Shown here one piece after another: positions 27,289-37,216 of a stretch of 64,000 nt of DNA. Made by a program: the position numbers and the translations under genes. How positions within the stretch are numbered: the stretch's first letter is position 1; every line of letters begins with the position of its first letter. The stretch spans positions 124,001 through 188,000 of the forward strand of contig MBFK01000061.1 of the NCBI GenBank assembly GCA_001704765.1. Direction: 5' to 3'. This DNA is from Sinorhizobium shofinae. GTDB taxonomy: Bacteria; Pseudomonadota; Alphaproteobacteria; Rhizobiales; Rhizobiaceae. Below the pieces are notes generated by a model. That model worked only from the letters and a program-made list of their open reading frames with translations, ran no database searches and was not told where the DNA came from.

Positions 27289-28337
27289 CCGCGGAACGCG
27301 TCTTCAGGACCGCACGCGAGCTCGTCGACGCCGGCCTTGTCGACGCTCAATCCGAAGCGGCAATCGCCCGCGTCGCCTCCCGCTACGCGGTGGCAATCAC
27401 GCCGGCAATCGCAAGCCTTATCGACCGCGACGATCCGAATGATCCGATCGCAAGACAATTCGTCCCCGATGCGGCGGAGCTGATGCTCATGCCGGAAGAG
27501 CGGCCCGACCCGATCGGCGATCGGGCGCACAGTCCCGTTTCGGGCATCGTCCACCGCTATCCGGACCGGGTGCTGCTCAAGGCCGTCCATGTCTGCCCGG
27601 TCTATTGCCGCTTCTGCTTTCGCCGCGAGATGGTCGGCCCGCAGGGGCTCGGCACGCTGACGACCGGCGAGCTCGACGCGGCGATCGCCTATATCGCGGC
27701 GCATCCGGAGATCTGGGAAGTGATCCTCACCGGCGGCGACCCGCTGGTGCTCTCGCCCCGGCGGCTTGGTGAAATCATGGAGCGGCTCGGCGCGATCGGC
27801 CACGTCAAGGTCGTCCGTTTCCATACGCGCGTACCGGTCGTCGAGCCGGACCGCGTCGACGCGGATCTCATCGCGGCGCTGAAAGCGAGCGGCAAGGCGA
27901 CCTATGTGGCGCTCCACGCCAATCATCCGCGGGAGCTGACGCCCGAAGCGCGCGGCGCCGCTGCCCGGCTGATCGATGCGGGGATCGTTATGGTCAGCCA
28001 ATCGGTGCTGCTGAAGGGTGTCAACGACGACCCGGAGGTGCTTGCCGAACTGATGCGCGCCTTCGTCGAGACGCGGATCAAGCCCTATTACCTGCACCAT
28101 CCGGATCTCGCGCCCGGCACCGGCCATTTCCGGCTGGCGATCGAGGAGGGCCAGGCGCTCGTCGCCTCGCTGCGCGGCCGCGTCTCCGGCCTTTGCCAGC
28201 CGACCTATATCCTCGATATTCCCGGCGGTCACGGCAAGGCCGTCGTCAATTCGAGCTCGATCGAAGCGCAAGGCGGCGGCTGCTACACCGTCACCGACTT
28301 CCGCGGAAACGAGCACGTCTATCCGCCGCAAGGCTGA
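27285..28337 (+). CDS. epmB: EF-P beta-lysylation protein, radical-SAM lysine 2,3-aminomutase
   Basis: 350 residues. The radical-SAM cluster motif CPVYCRFC has Cys104, Cys108 and Cys111. PLP-binding and substrate residues are in the family-typical YVALHANHPREL and LPVVEP-like regions. It lacks the extra N- and C-terminal parts of catabolic lysine 2,3-aminomutases, which fits EpmB. It converts lysine to (R)-beta-lysine for EpmA. Translationally coupled to epmA. An EpmC hydroxylase is not in the window. Confidence 0.94.
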   Translation: MTAERVFRTARELVDAGLVDAQSEAAIARVASRYAVAITPAIASLIDRDDPNDPIARQFVPDAAELMLMPEERPDPIGDRAHSPVSGIVHRYPDRVLLKAVHVCPVYCRFCFRREMVGPQGLGTLTTGELDAAIAYIAAHPEIWEVILTGGDPLVLSPRRLGEIMERLGAIGHVKVVRFHTRVPVVEPDRVDADLIAALKASGKATYVALHANHPRELTPEARGAAARLIDAGIVMVSQSVLLKGVNDDPEVLAELMRAFVETRIKPYYLHHPDLAPGTGHFRLAIEEGQALVASLRGRVSGLCQPTYILDIPGGHGKAVVNSSSIEAQGGGCYTVTDFRGNEHVYPPQG

Positions 28338-28519
28338 ACTTCGGGCTCGCGTCCTTCGAGGGACGGTCAGTCCGATTGACGACATCGACAACTTTGTAAG
28401 CATCACGCGCCGTGACGTGCGATATGATTGGCGATGGAGTCATGTGGGCTCCATGCCAACGGCTTGAGCGGAAGACCGCACACCTTATCTTCATCCCACT
28501 CCAAATGCCGGAGAGAGCG

Positions 28520-29332
28520 ATGGAACGGGAGATTGCCCTCACTGGCGTCAGCGCAACCCCGCTGATCACGCTGCAAGCGAAAGCGGAGGAGAGCGCCATG
28601 CCGGATTCCCTGCTCCGCGACCACTTCGCCGCCGCCGCGCTCAAGCGTATCGGCAAGGATCTGACGCATTTTAAGCTCGGTCACGACATGACGATAGCCA
28701 TCGCCATGAGGGCTTACACGCTGGATCGCTGGACGGCCGCCTTCCTAGCCCAGCATCCCGAAGCGATCGTCCTTCATCTCGGCTGCGGCCTCGACAGCCG
28801 GGTTTTCCGCGTCGATCCTCCACCGTCCGCACTCTGGTTCGACGTCGATTTTCCCGATGTCATCGCGCTTCGCCAGCGGCTTTACCCCTGCCGTGATCAC
28901 TACGCGACGATTGCCACCTCCATCACCGAGGAGGCGTGGATTTTCGAGCTTCCGTCCAAAAGACCGGCAATGGTCGTCGCCGAGGGGGTGCTGCCCTATC
29001 TGGAGCAGGACGAGGTGCCGCTGCTCCTCAACAGGCTCTGCACCCATTTCGCGTTCGGCGAGATCGCCTTCGATGCCTATAGCCGGCTACTGATCTGGCT
29101 GCTCAGCCTCAATCCGGCGATCCGCGCGACCGGCGCCGATCTTCACTGGGCCCTCGACGATCCGGCGGAACTTGAACGTCGGGTGCAAGGGCTGGTGCTG
29201 GCGGAAGACATTTCGGACTGGGACGCCGATCAGCTCGCACGCATGACGGCGACAACGCGGATGACCCTGCAGTTCCTCGACATCATGCTTGCGCATTATC
29301 GGATGGGCCGTCTGCTGCGCTACCGCTTCTAG
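28520..29332 (+). CDS. Class I SAM-dependent methyltransferase (leucine carboxyl methyltransferase-like)
   Basis: 270 residues from the ATG at 28520, which follows GGAGAGAGCG; an ATG at 28505 lacks a binding site. It resembles the PPM1/LCMT-type O-methyltransferase family (PF04072), with the SAM motif VLHLGCGLDSRVFRV, the acidic loop WFDVDFPDVIALR, and AMVVAEGVLPYL. These bacterial proteins are associated with small-molecule or polyketide methylation, but the substrate is unknown. Stands alone between epmB and a convergent lipoprotein gene. Confidence 0.82.
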   Translation: MEREIALTGVSATPLITLQAKAEESAMPDSLLRDHFAAAALKRIGKDLTHFKLGHDMTIAIAMRAYTLDRWTAAFLAQHPEAIVLHLGCGLDSRVFRVDPPPSALWFDVDFPDVIALRQRLYPCRDHYATIATSITEEAWIFELPSKRPAMVVAEGVLPYLEQDEVPLLLNRLCTHFAFGEIAFDAYSRLLIWLLSLNPAIRATGADLHWALDDPAELERRVQGLVLAEDISDWDADQLARMTATTRMTLQFLDIMLAHYRMGRLLRYRF

Positions 29333-29346
29333 TTACCGATGCAATG

Positions 29347-29377
29347 CAAAAGGCCGCGCGGAGCGCCACGCGGCCTT
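29347..29377 (-). terminator. Rho-independent terminator of the OmpA-like gene
   Basis: AAGGCCGCG (29350-29358) pairs with CGCGGCCTT (29369-29377); on the minus strand the stem is followed by four U residues. It lies between converging genes. Confidence 0.75.
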
Positions 29378-29401
29378 GCCAGATTGTCTGCAGTAGGCGG
29401 C

Positions 29402-30067
29402 TCAGCCCTGCTTAATCGGCGCGATCGAAATTTCGACGCGGCGGTTCTGGGCGCGGCCGGCCTCGCTGGTGTTCGATGCGATCGGCCGCTCCATGCCATA
29501 ACCCATGGTCGAGATGCGCCGCTGGTCGACACCGCGGCCGGCGAGATAGTTGGCGACGGAGGCGGCGCGACGTTCCGAGAGGCCCTGGTTGTAGGAGGCG
29601 CTGCCGGTCGAATCCGTGTGACCGTCGACGTCGATCAGCGTCTTGTTGAACTTGCGCAGCACGATCGCGACCGAATCGAGCGTCGGGTAGAAGGGCGGGA
29701 TCACCTGGTCGCGGTCGGTCGCGAAGGTGATGTTCGACGGCATGTTGAGGATGATGCGGTCGCCGGCACGCGTCACCGAGACGCCGGTGCCCTGCAGCTG
29801 GGCGCGCAATTCCGATTCCTGCTGGTCCATGTAGTTGCCGATCAGGCCACCGCCGAGCGCACCGATGCCGGCGCCGACCAGCGCAGCATCACGGCGTCCG
29901 GCGGAACTGCCGCCGACCAGGAGGCCGGTCGCGGCGCCGAGGCCCGCACCGATCAACGCGCCGCCGGCCGTGTTCGACATCTTCTGTTCTCCCGTATAGG
30001 GATCGGTGGTCGTGCATCCGGAAAGATAGACGGCCGCGACAGCCAGGATGGCGCATTTCTTGATCAT
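29402..30067 (-). CDS. OmpA-family lipoprotein with glycine-zipper region
   Basis: 221 residues from 30067 (an earlier ATG at 30085 adds six residues; neither has a clear binding site). Lipoprotein signal with lipobox YLSGC at about residue 18. Next is a glycine-zipper segment (GGALIGAGLGAATGLLVGG, and LVGAGIGALGGGLIGN), then an OmpA peptidoglycan-binding domain (about 105-221) with DVDGHTDSTGSASYNQGLSE and RRVEISI. It resembles YiaD. It likely tethers the outer membrane to peptidoglycan. Confidence 0.9.
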   Translation of the reverse strand: MIKKCAILAVAAVYLSGCTTTDPYTGEQKMSNTAGGALIGAGLGAATGLLVGGSSAGRRDAALVGAGIGALGGGLIGNYMDQQESELRAQLQGTGVSVTRAGDRIILNMPSNITFATDRDQVIPPFYPTLDSVAIVLRKFNKTLIDVDGHTDSTGSASYNQGLSERRAASVANYLAGRGVDQRRISTMGYGMERPIASNTSEAGRAQNRRVEISIAPIKQG

Positions 30068-30299
30068 CGAATCAATGGTCCCCATTGGTGCTAAAGGTGC
30101 TTCATACTATCGATTGCGGCAGGAAGATGAAGGGGCGCCACGCTTTCCACATGGACGGGCAAGACGTAACGTTTCGGCAGTGCAGCATTTGAGCCTTGCT
30201 TCGCCACATTGCTGTCCAGAGCGCCCGCTAACCGAAGCTTCACATGCTCGCGCTAGGGTGTAATTGCCTGGCCGGGGAACAAAGCGAGAGGGACGATAT

Positions 30300-30938
30300 A
30301 TGGCGATCGAATTCGACGACACGCAGCGCAGTCTCAACGATACGCTGGCCGGCATGATCGCTTCGATCAGAGGCAATACGATCACACTGCGCGAGCTGAT
30401 GATCGAGATCGGCGAACACGGCTTCCTGCTTCTCTGCGCGCTGCTGACGCTGCCCTTCCTGATCCCGGTATCGATTCCCGGCGTCAGTACCGTCTTCGGC
30501 GCGGCGATCATTCTCATCTCGCTGGCGATCACCCTCAATCGCTTGCCCTGGCTGCCGCAGCGCATTCTCGACCGGCAGATCGAAACCGAAAAACTCGTAC
30601 CGACCTTGCAGAAGGGGGCGGCCCTTGTTTCGAAACTCGACCGCTACGTGCGGCCCAGGCTGCATTTCCTGACCCAGGGCGCCGTCATGAACCGCTTCAA
30701 CGGCTTGATGATCATGGCCGGCGGTGTGCTGCTGATGTTCCCGCTCGGCCTGATCCCGCTGTCGAACACACTGCCGGGCATTGCCATCCTGCTGTTGTCG
30801 CTCGGCATCATTCAGCGCGACGGGCTGATGGTGGCCGGCGGCTATCTCTTTCTCGTCGCGACCACGGTCTATTTCACCGTGCTCGCCTACGCAGCCTTCG
30901 CCGCGGGCCAAGGTCTCTCGCAGTTCCTCGTGTCGTGA
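30300..30938 (+). CDS. exoD: ExoD-family membrane protein
   Basis: 212 residues, ExoD family (PF06055), a cytoplasmic-membrane protein first linked to exopolysaccharide production and alkali sensitivity in Sinorhizobium. Hydrophobic segments include HGFLLLCALLTLPFLIPVSI, VFGAAIILISLAITL, IMAGGVLLMFPLGLIPL and LVATTVYFTVLAYAAFA. The start at 30300 follows GAGAGGGACGATAT. The biochemical role is not known. It converges closely (7 bp) with the ABM-domain gene. Confidence 0.85.
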   Translation: MAIEFDDTQRSLNDTLAGMIASIRGNTITLRELMIEIGEHGFLLLCALLTLPFLIPVSIPGVSTVFGAAIILISLAITLNRLPWLPQRILDRQIETEKLVPTLQKGAALVSKLDRYVRPRLHFLTQGAVMNRFNGLMIMAGGVLLMFPLGLIPLSNTLPGIAILLLSLGIIQRDGLMVAGGYLFLVATTVYFTVLAYAAFAAGQGLSQFLVS

Positions 30939-30945
30939 ACCGGTT

Positions 30946-31299
30946 TCAGGCGGGAAGGAACTCCAGCGCCTTGTAGCTGCCGAAATCCGTGCGGATGTCG
31001 AGCCGGGCCATCAGCGCCTCGCGATCGAGCCCCAATTCCCGGTCCAGGTCGCGCAGCGCGGCAGCGACCCGTGGCGCCACGTCATCGCTCGCGAATTCGA
31101 TCATGGTGACGAAATTGAACACGCCCGGACCGGAATTCTGCTCCAGGATCCAGTCCCGCACGTAACCGTCCTGCCGGCGGACGACGGCAAATGTCTTTGC
31201 AACGAGATCCAGGAATTCCTGCCGCGCCGCCTTCGGCACAGCGAACTTGTTCACGCGGTATAGCGGTTCCGTACCGCCGGCTTGCCCGTTTGCGCTCAT
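30946..31299 (-). CDS. Antibiotic biosynthesis monooxygenase (ABM)-like protein
   Basis: 117 residues, one ferredoxin-like ABM domain: YRVNKFAVPKAARQEFLDLV, RRQDGYVRDWILEQ and FNFVTMIEFASDD. Small ABM proteins act as quinol or cofactor-free monooxygenases or as haem-binding proteins. The start 31299 is set by GAGGAAAGAGCG. Directly upstream is a MerR/SoxR-type promoter, so a role against redox-active small molecules is a reasonable inference. No SoxR gene is in the window. Confidence 0.78.
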   Translation of the reverse strand: MSANGQAGGTEPLYRVNKFAVPKAARQEFLDLVAKTFAVVRRQDGYVRDWILEQNSGPGVFNFVTMIEFASDDVAPRVAAALRDLDRELGLDREALMARLDIRTDFGSYKALEFLPA

Positions 31300-31352
31300 C
31301 GCTCTTTCCTCGTGTGGAGAGGCCGCCACGCGGCGGCCTCGGTACGCGAGCA

Positions 31353-31383
31353 GTGTTACGACCTCAACCATAGTTGAGGTCAA
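31353..31383 (-). promoter_or_regulatory. MerR/SoxR-type promoter with operator in a 19-bp spacer
   Basis: On the minus strand, -35 TTGACC (31383-31378) and -10 TAACAC (31358-31353) are 19 bp apart, the overlong spacing typical of MerR-family promoters. The spacer holds the perfect palindrome GACCTCAAC-CATA-GTTGAGGTC in plus-strand terms (31360-31381), with the CCTCAA-N6-TTGAGG geometry of a SoxR box. Confidence 0.72.
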
Positions 31384-31401
31384 TAGGCGCGCAACGAGAT
31401 A

Positions 31402-32427
31402 TCAGCTAGCAATCCCCCTCAACACATTGGCGACGTTGAGGCCGATTTCAGGCACGCCATAGCCGCCTTCCATGCAGACGACGACCGGCAGGCCCGTCTT
31501 CCTCAAGTGTTTGCCCATGTGCAAAAAATCCTCCGATTTCAGCCTGAAGAAGCTGATCGGATCGCGCTCGAACGTATCGACGCCGAGCGAAAGGACGAGG
31601 GCCTCCGCGCCGAAATCGGTGATGCGCGAGAGGGCGTCGTTCATCGCCGCGACCCACGTCTCGAACGTGGTGCCGCGCGGCAGGGGATAGTTTTTGGTCG
31701 AACCGAGCCCCGCTCCGGACCCCTCCTCGTCGGCAAAGCCCAGGAAATGCGGAAAGGCATCTACGGGATCGCCGTGCAGCGAGGCGAAGAACACGTCGCC
31801 GCGTTCGTAGAAGATATCCTGCGTGCCGTTGCCATGGTGGAAGTCGACATCGAGGACGGCGACTTTCGCGGCGCCGAGGTCGCGCAGGCGCTGGGCGGCA
31901 CAGGCGGCATTGTTGATGAAGGAGTAACCGCCGAAGAGATCGATCGCCGCATGATGGCCGGGCGGACGGCAGAGCGCGAACGCGGCGGGATTGCCGGCAG
32001 CGACACGATCGGCCGCCGAAATCGCGCAATCCATCGCGGCGCGAGCGGCGACAAAGGTGCCTTCGGTGATCGCCGTCTCGGCAGCGAAGGCATAGTAGCC
32101 GAGCGCGCCGTCGATATCCTTCGGCGGATGCTGGCGCATGCGACGGGCCGGAAAGCAGGCCGGGATCGCCTCGCCACGATAGCCGTCAGCCACCCAGCGC
32201 TGCCAAGCGGTCTCGAGGAATTCGAGATAATCCGCCGAATGCAGCTTCAGCGCCGTCTCCATGCCATGCCGTTCGGGCGCGACGACATCGGAGAACCCCG
32301 CTTCCTTGACCGCGGCGAGGATCCATTCGGCCCGGAACGGCGCTTCGAAGGGCGGCACGAGCTCGCCGCCATGGAGTTCGGTTTTGGCGTCCCTCAGCTT
32401 ATGAACTTCGGAGTAGAAAACGCGCAT
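31402..32427 (-). CDS. Histone deacetylase-family amidohydrolase (acetylpolyamine amidohydrolase-like)
   Basis: 341 residues, class II HDAC-like fold. Active-site His158-His159 (RPPGHHA), zinc ligands Asp195 and His197 (VLDVDFHHGNGTQDIFYERG) and Asp284 (SLGVDTFERDP), and catalytic Tyr323 (MEGGYGV) are all present. Bacterial members deacetylate acetylpolyamines and other small amides. Start 32427 sits at MRVFYSEVHKLRD, typical of the polyamine amidohydrolase group; the 14-residue in-frame extension is unlikely. Confidence 0.92.
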   Translation of the reverse strand: MRVFYSEVHKLRDAKTELHGGELVPPFEAPFRAEWILAAVKEAGFSDVVAPERHGMETALKLHSADYLEFLETAWQRWVADGYRGEAIPACFPARRMRQHPPKDIDGALGYYAFAAETAITEGTFVAARAAMDCAISAADRVAAGNPAAFALCRPPGHHAAIDLFGGYSFINNAACAAQRLRDLGAAKVAVLDVDFHHGNGTQDIFYERGDVFFASLHGDPVDAFPHFLGFADEEGSGAGLGSTKNYPLPRGTTFETWVAAMNDALSRITDFGAEALVLSLGVDTFERDPISFFRLKSEDFLHMGKHLRKTGLPVVVCMEGGYGVPEIGLNVANVLRGIAS

Positions 32428-32533
32428 TCTGCCTGTCCTATTCGAGGCTAAAATCCATCTGGAGTTCATCGACCATCACAGTTGACGATTCGGCAATTCG
32501 GGATGGGTCCGCATTTCGGCCCAGGCACCGTGC

Positions 32534-33061
32534 CTAAGCCGATAGATGCTTGTAGAAGAAGGTAGTCGCGCAGTAGCGCCCGTCCGGCATCAGCGCGTAG
32601 TCTGGAACGACGCCGGCGCGCAGCCAGCCGAAGCGTTCGTAGATTGCCTCCGCCGGCTCGCCGGTCGCCGTGTCGAGCACCAGCACTCTCCTGCCACGCT
32701 TCCGCGCCTCGGCTTCCGCCTGTTCCATCAACCGGCGCGACAGGCCGAGGCCGCGCGCGTTGCTGTGCACCAACAGCTTCTTGACATCGGCGCGATGCGG
32801 CTGGTTCGGCATCGTCGCGACGCCGAGCTGCACGGTCCCGACGGCTCGCCCATCCACCTCGACGACGACGAGAACGGTCTCGTCGCGGCCGACCGCAACG
32901 GCAACGCCCTCCCAGAAGGGCACTGCGTCTTTCGGTCCGAAGGGCTGCATGAAGCCAACCGAGGCGCCGCCTTCGACGCAATCGGAGAGGATCTCCGCGA
33001 GTGTCGGCAATTCGGCGCGGGTTTCTTCTTCGGTAAGCACGCGGATGAGGATATCGCTCAT
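32534..33061 (-). CDS. GNAT-family N-acetyltransferase
   Basis: 175 residues with a complete GNAT fold. The acetyl-CoA loop is LLVHSNARGLGLSRRLMEQAE (Q/RxxGxG/A variant), followed by RRVLVLDTATGEPAEAIYERFGW and the final strands. The start is two bases after the stop of the upstream XRE-cupin regulator gene, so the two are probably co-transcribed. The acceptor is unknown; the pairing suggests an amine or amino acid that the regulator senses. Confidence 0.88.
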   Translation of the reverse strand: MSDILIRVLTEEETRAELPTLAEILSDCVEGGASVGFMQPFGPKDAVPFWEGVAVAVGRDETVLVVVEVDGRAVGTVQLGVATMPNQPHRADVKKLLVHSNARGLGLSRRLMEQAEAEARKRGRRVLVLDTATGEPAEAIYERFGWLRAGVVPDYALMPDGRYCATTFFYKHLSA

Positions 33062-33063
33062 GA

Positions 33064-33642
33064 TTAAACCTTGGTGCGGCAGAGGATGACAGCGTAGTGC
33101 GCCGGCTCGTCATAGGGATTGTGGAAGACGTGGGCCTCTTCGAGCCCCATGAAGAGGCAGTCGCCCGCCTCGAGTATTTGCGGCCCGCTCTCCATCGTCA
33201 GTTCCAGTCGCCCGGAAAACAGCCAGAGATGCTGGGTGATGCCGCGATCAGCGGGCTGGCGCTCGAAGACGACGCGGGCTCCCGTCGGAAACTCGACCTC
33301 GACGATATCGACCGGCGAGCCGAGGCCCTCCGGCGAAACCGAGCGGCGCAGATAGCCGCTTTCCGGATCGCGCCAGAGCCGCTGCTCCGCCCGCCGTGCG
33401 ACCGGCGAAGCGTTCTCCGCGGTTGAGGCAAAAAGCGCCGAGAGCGTCGTGCCGAGCGCGCTGCAGAGTCTTGCCAGGAGTTGCGCTGTCGGGCTCGCCT
33501 CGCCGCGCTCGATGCGCGAGATCATGGCGCGGCTGACGCCCGAGCGCGTTGCCAGTTCGTCAAGCGTCAAAGCTTGAGCGCTGCGCCGCTCCCGCACACG
33601 CTCGCCGATGGTCCGTTCAAGTGAGGTGACCGCCTGTTCCAT
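33064..33642 (-). CDS. XRE-cupin transcriptional regulator
   Basis: 192 residues from 33642 (an ATG at 33657 adds five). HTH at about 8-65 (LDELATRSGVSRAMISRIER, then GEASPTAQLL), then a C-terminal cupin (about 120-190: FERQPADRGITQHLWLFSGR, ECGDCLFM-like LEAGDCLFMGLEEAHVFHNP). Regulators of this build sense small ligands via the cupin. Its own start codon lies inside a large inverted repeat, suggesting direct autorepression. Upstream and divergent is an MFS carrier. Confidence 0.9.
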   Translation of the reverse strand: MEQAVTSLERTIGERVRERRSAQALTLDELATRSGVSRAMISRIERGEASPTAQLLARLCSALGTTLSALFASTAENASPVARRAEQRLWRDPESGYLRRSVSPEGLGSPVDIVEVEFPTGARVVFERQPADRGITQHLWLFSGRLELTMESGPQILEAGDCLFMGLEEAHVFHNPYDEPAHYAVILCRTKV

Positions 33643-33671
33643 TATTTGAGATTGCATTTCTCATATAATGG
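33639..33671. promoter_or_regulatory. Inverted-repeat operator overlapping the XRE-cupin start
   Basis: CCATTATTTGAGA (33639-33651) and TCTCATATAATGG (33659-33671) are inverted repeats matching at 12 of 13 positions. The element covers both possible start codons of the regulator and faces the MFS gene, so it could control both. Confidence 0.6.
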
Positions 33672-33787
33672 AGTCAAGCCATCGCTCCGCCGCAAAAATA
33701 AATTTCTCGAATGCCGCTCAGGCGACAATGCGACGCGCGACGCCGCGCTAGTTTGCCTCGGGAGAAGCGGCTGCGGAGGACCGGCAC

Positions 33788-35029
33788 ATGGAAAGCGACC
33801 GCTCGTCGCTCTTGTCGATTGCCAGCATCGTCACGTCGATGACCGCTGTCGCCATCGGCAACGGCATGATGCTCGCTTACGTGCCCTTCGTGCTGACGCG
33901 CTCCGCGGCACCGGACTGGATTCCCGGCGCTGCGGTCACTGCAATCGCCTTCGGCGGCCTGATCGGCTGCGTGCTGGCGGGTCCGCTGATCCGCCGCGTC
34001 GGCCATGCGCGCGCCTTCTCATGCTCGATGGCGCTCGTCATACTCGCAGCCGTGCTGATCAGCCTCGGCGTTCACCCCCTCCTCTGGATCTTCGCCCGCG
34101 CCCTATACGGTGCAGCCGCCAACACCAACTTCATCATCACCCAGAGCTGGCTCAATCACGCGAGCGACAACCATTGGCGCGGCAAGGCCATGGCGCTCTT
34201 CTACATGGCCTATGTGATCGGGCTTGGAGCCGGCGCATGGCTTTTCGGGCGCGTCCCGGTCGAAGGCAATCTCGCGCCGATCGTGACGATCTTCTTCACG
34301 GCGATCGCCATCTTGCCGATCGGGCTGACGCGCCTGCCGACGCCGCCCGCCCCTGCCAAGGTCAGCATCGACATCGCGATGGCCTGGCGCAACTCCCCGG
34401 TCGCCTTCATCGGCGTGCTTGCCTCGGGCGGCCTCTCGATGCTTGTGCAGGGCTTCACGCCGATCTATGCCGCCGCCAATGCGATGAGCCAAAAGGACGT
34501 GGCGACGCTGATGTTCGTCATGCAATTCGGGTTGCTCGTCATCCAATATCCGATGGGCGCGCTTTCCGACCGCATCGACCGGCGCATCGTGCTTGTCGCC
34601 ACCTGCCTGCTGATTGTGGCGGCGGGGCTCGCGGCGCTCGTCGTCTCCTTTGACAGCCTTCCCCTGCTGTTGCTTGTTTTCGCACTCTTCGCCGGTGCCG
34701 TCGAGACGGTCTATTCCATCGCCAATGCGCATGCCAACGACCGCACCGATCCGGCCGATTTCGTGCCGCTCGCCAGCACCATGCTCGTCGCCTGGTCGGC
34801 GGCGGCGACGCTGGTGCCTATGCTCGTAACCCTGCTGACGCCCGCCTTCGGCGCGCATCTGTTCATCCATGCGACGATCGCGGTGGCCATCCTCTATGCG
34901 GCCTTCGTGCTGGTTCGGCTGCGCGTGCGTGAGCGCGTGCCCCCGCAGCTCTGCGAGACCTTCGAACTCCGAAGCGCGCAAGTGCCGAACGCCGGGGCGC
35001 TCGCCGAGGCCGAAGCACAGTCGGAATAG
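33788..35029 (+). CDS. MFS transporter
   Basis: 413 residues with about 12 membrane segments. The family motif between TM2 and TM3 is present in degenerate form (GPLIRRVGHARAFSCSMA) and GALSDRIDRRIVLVATCLL is the equivalent loop in the second half. It resembles the YcaD/MFS_1-like group. GGAGGACCGGCAC precedes the start. Divergent from the XRE-cupin/GNAT pair, which may regulate it. The substrate is unknown; export of the acetylated compound would fit but is speculative. Confidence 0.88.
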   Translation: MESDRSSLLSIASIVTSMTAVAIGNGMMLAYVPFVLTRSAAPDWIPGAAVTAIAFGGLIGCVLAGPLIRRVGHARAFSCSMALVILAAVLISLGVHPLLWIFARALYGAAANTNFIITQSWLNHASDNHWRGKAMALFYMAYVIGLGAGAWLFGRVPVEGNLAPIVTIFFTAIAILPIGLTRLPTPPAPAKVSIDIAMAWRNSPVAFIGVLASGGLSMLVQGFTPIYAAANAMSQKDVATLMFVMQFGLLVIQYPMGALSDRIDRRIVLVATCLLIVAAGLAALVVSFDSLPLLLLVFALFAGAVETVYSIANAHANDRTDPADFVPLASTMLVAWSAAATLVPMLVTLLTPAFGAHLFIHATIAVAILYAAFVLVRLRVRERVPPQLCETFELRSAQVPNAGALAEAEAQSE

Positions 35030-35099
35030 CCGGATTTATAGTGAACGAAGCCTCCATTTCCCGCTTTGCGCCGCCTGATCGCGCTGCTATATGCGGCCC

Positions 35100-36926
<1,827 letters not shown>

Positions 36927-36944
36927 TTGTTTCCTTACCATAAA

Positions 36945-36967
36945 GATGCGCATATAATGTGCGCATC
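36945..36967. promoter_or_regulatory. ccdAB promoter/operator
   Basis: GATGCGCA (36945-36952) and TGCGCATC (36960-36967) flank TATAATG; the TATAAT at 36953-36958 is a consensus -10. An operator enclosing the -10 fits autorepression by the CcdA-CcdB complex. Confidence 0.65.
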
Positions 36968-36982
36968 ATTATAGGAGCGAGC

Positions 36983-37216
36983 ATGAACCGATCGACTGCA
37001 AGACGCCCGACCAATCTGTCTCTCGACGGCGATCTGCTTTCGCGGGCGCGCGACCTCAAGATCAACGTGTCGCGCGCGGCCGAAGAGGGTATCGCCCAGG
37101 CAATCAGAACCGAACAGGAAAGGCTCTGGCGCATGGAGAACGCGAAAGCGATAGCCGACGCCAACGCCTTTGTCGAAAAACACGGCCTGCCGCTCGCCAA
37201 ACACCGGCAGTTCTGA
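36983..37216 (+). CDS. ccdA: Type II antitoxin CcdA
   Basis: 77 residues. N-terminal ribbon-helix-helix (RRPTNLSLDGDLLSRARDLK) for DNA binding and autoregulation; C-terminal toxin-binding tail with the family signature EKHGLPLAKHRQF. Start 36983 follows ATAGGAGCGAGC. It overlaps the toxin start by one base (TGATG), the usual coupled layout. The operator is directly upstream. Confidence 0.93.
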   Translation: MNRSTARRPTNLSLDGDLLSRARDLKINVSRAAEEGIAQAIRTEQERLWRMENAKAIADANAFVEKHGLPLAKHRQF

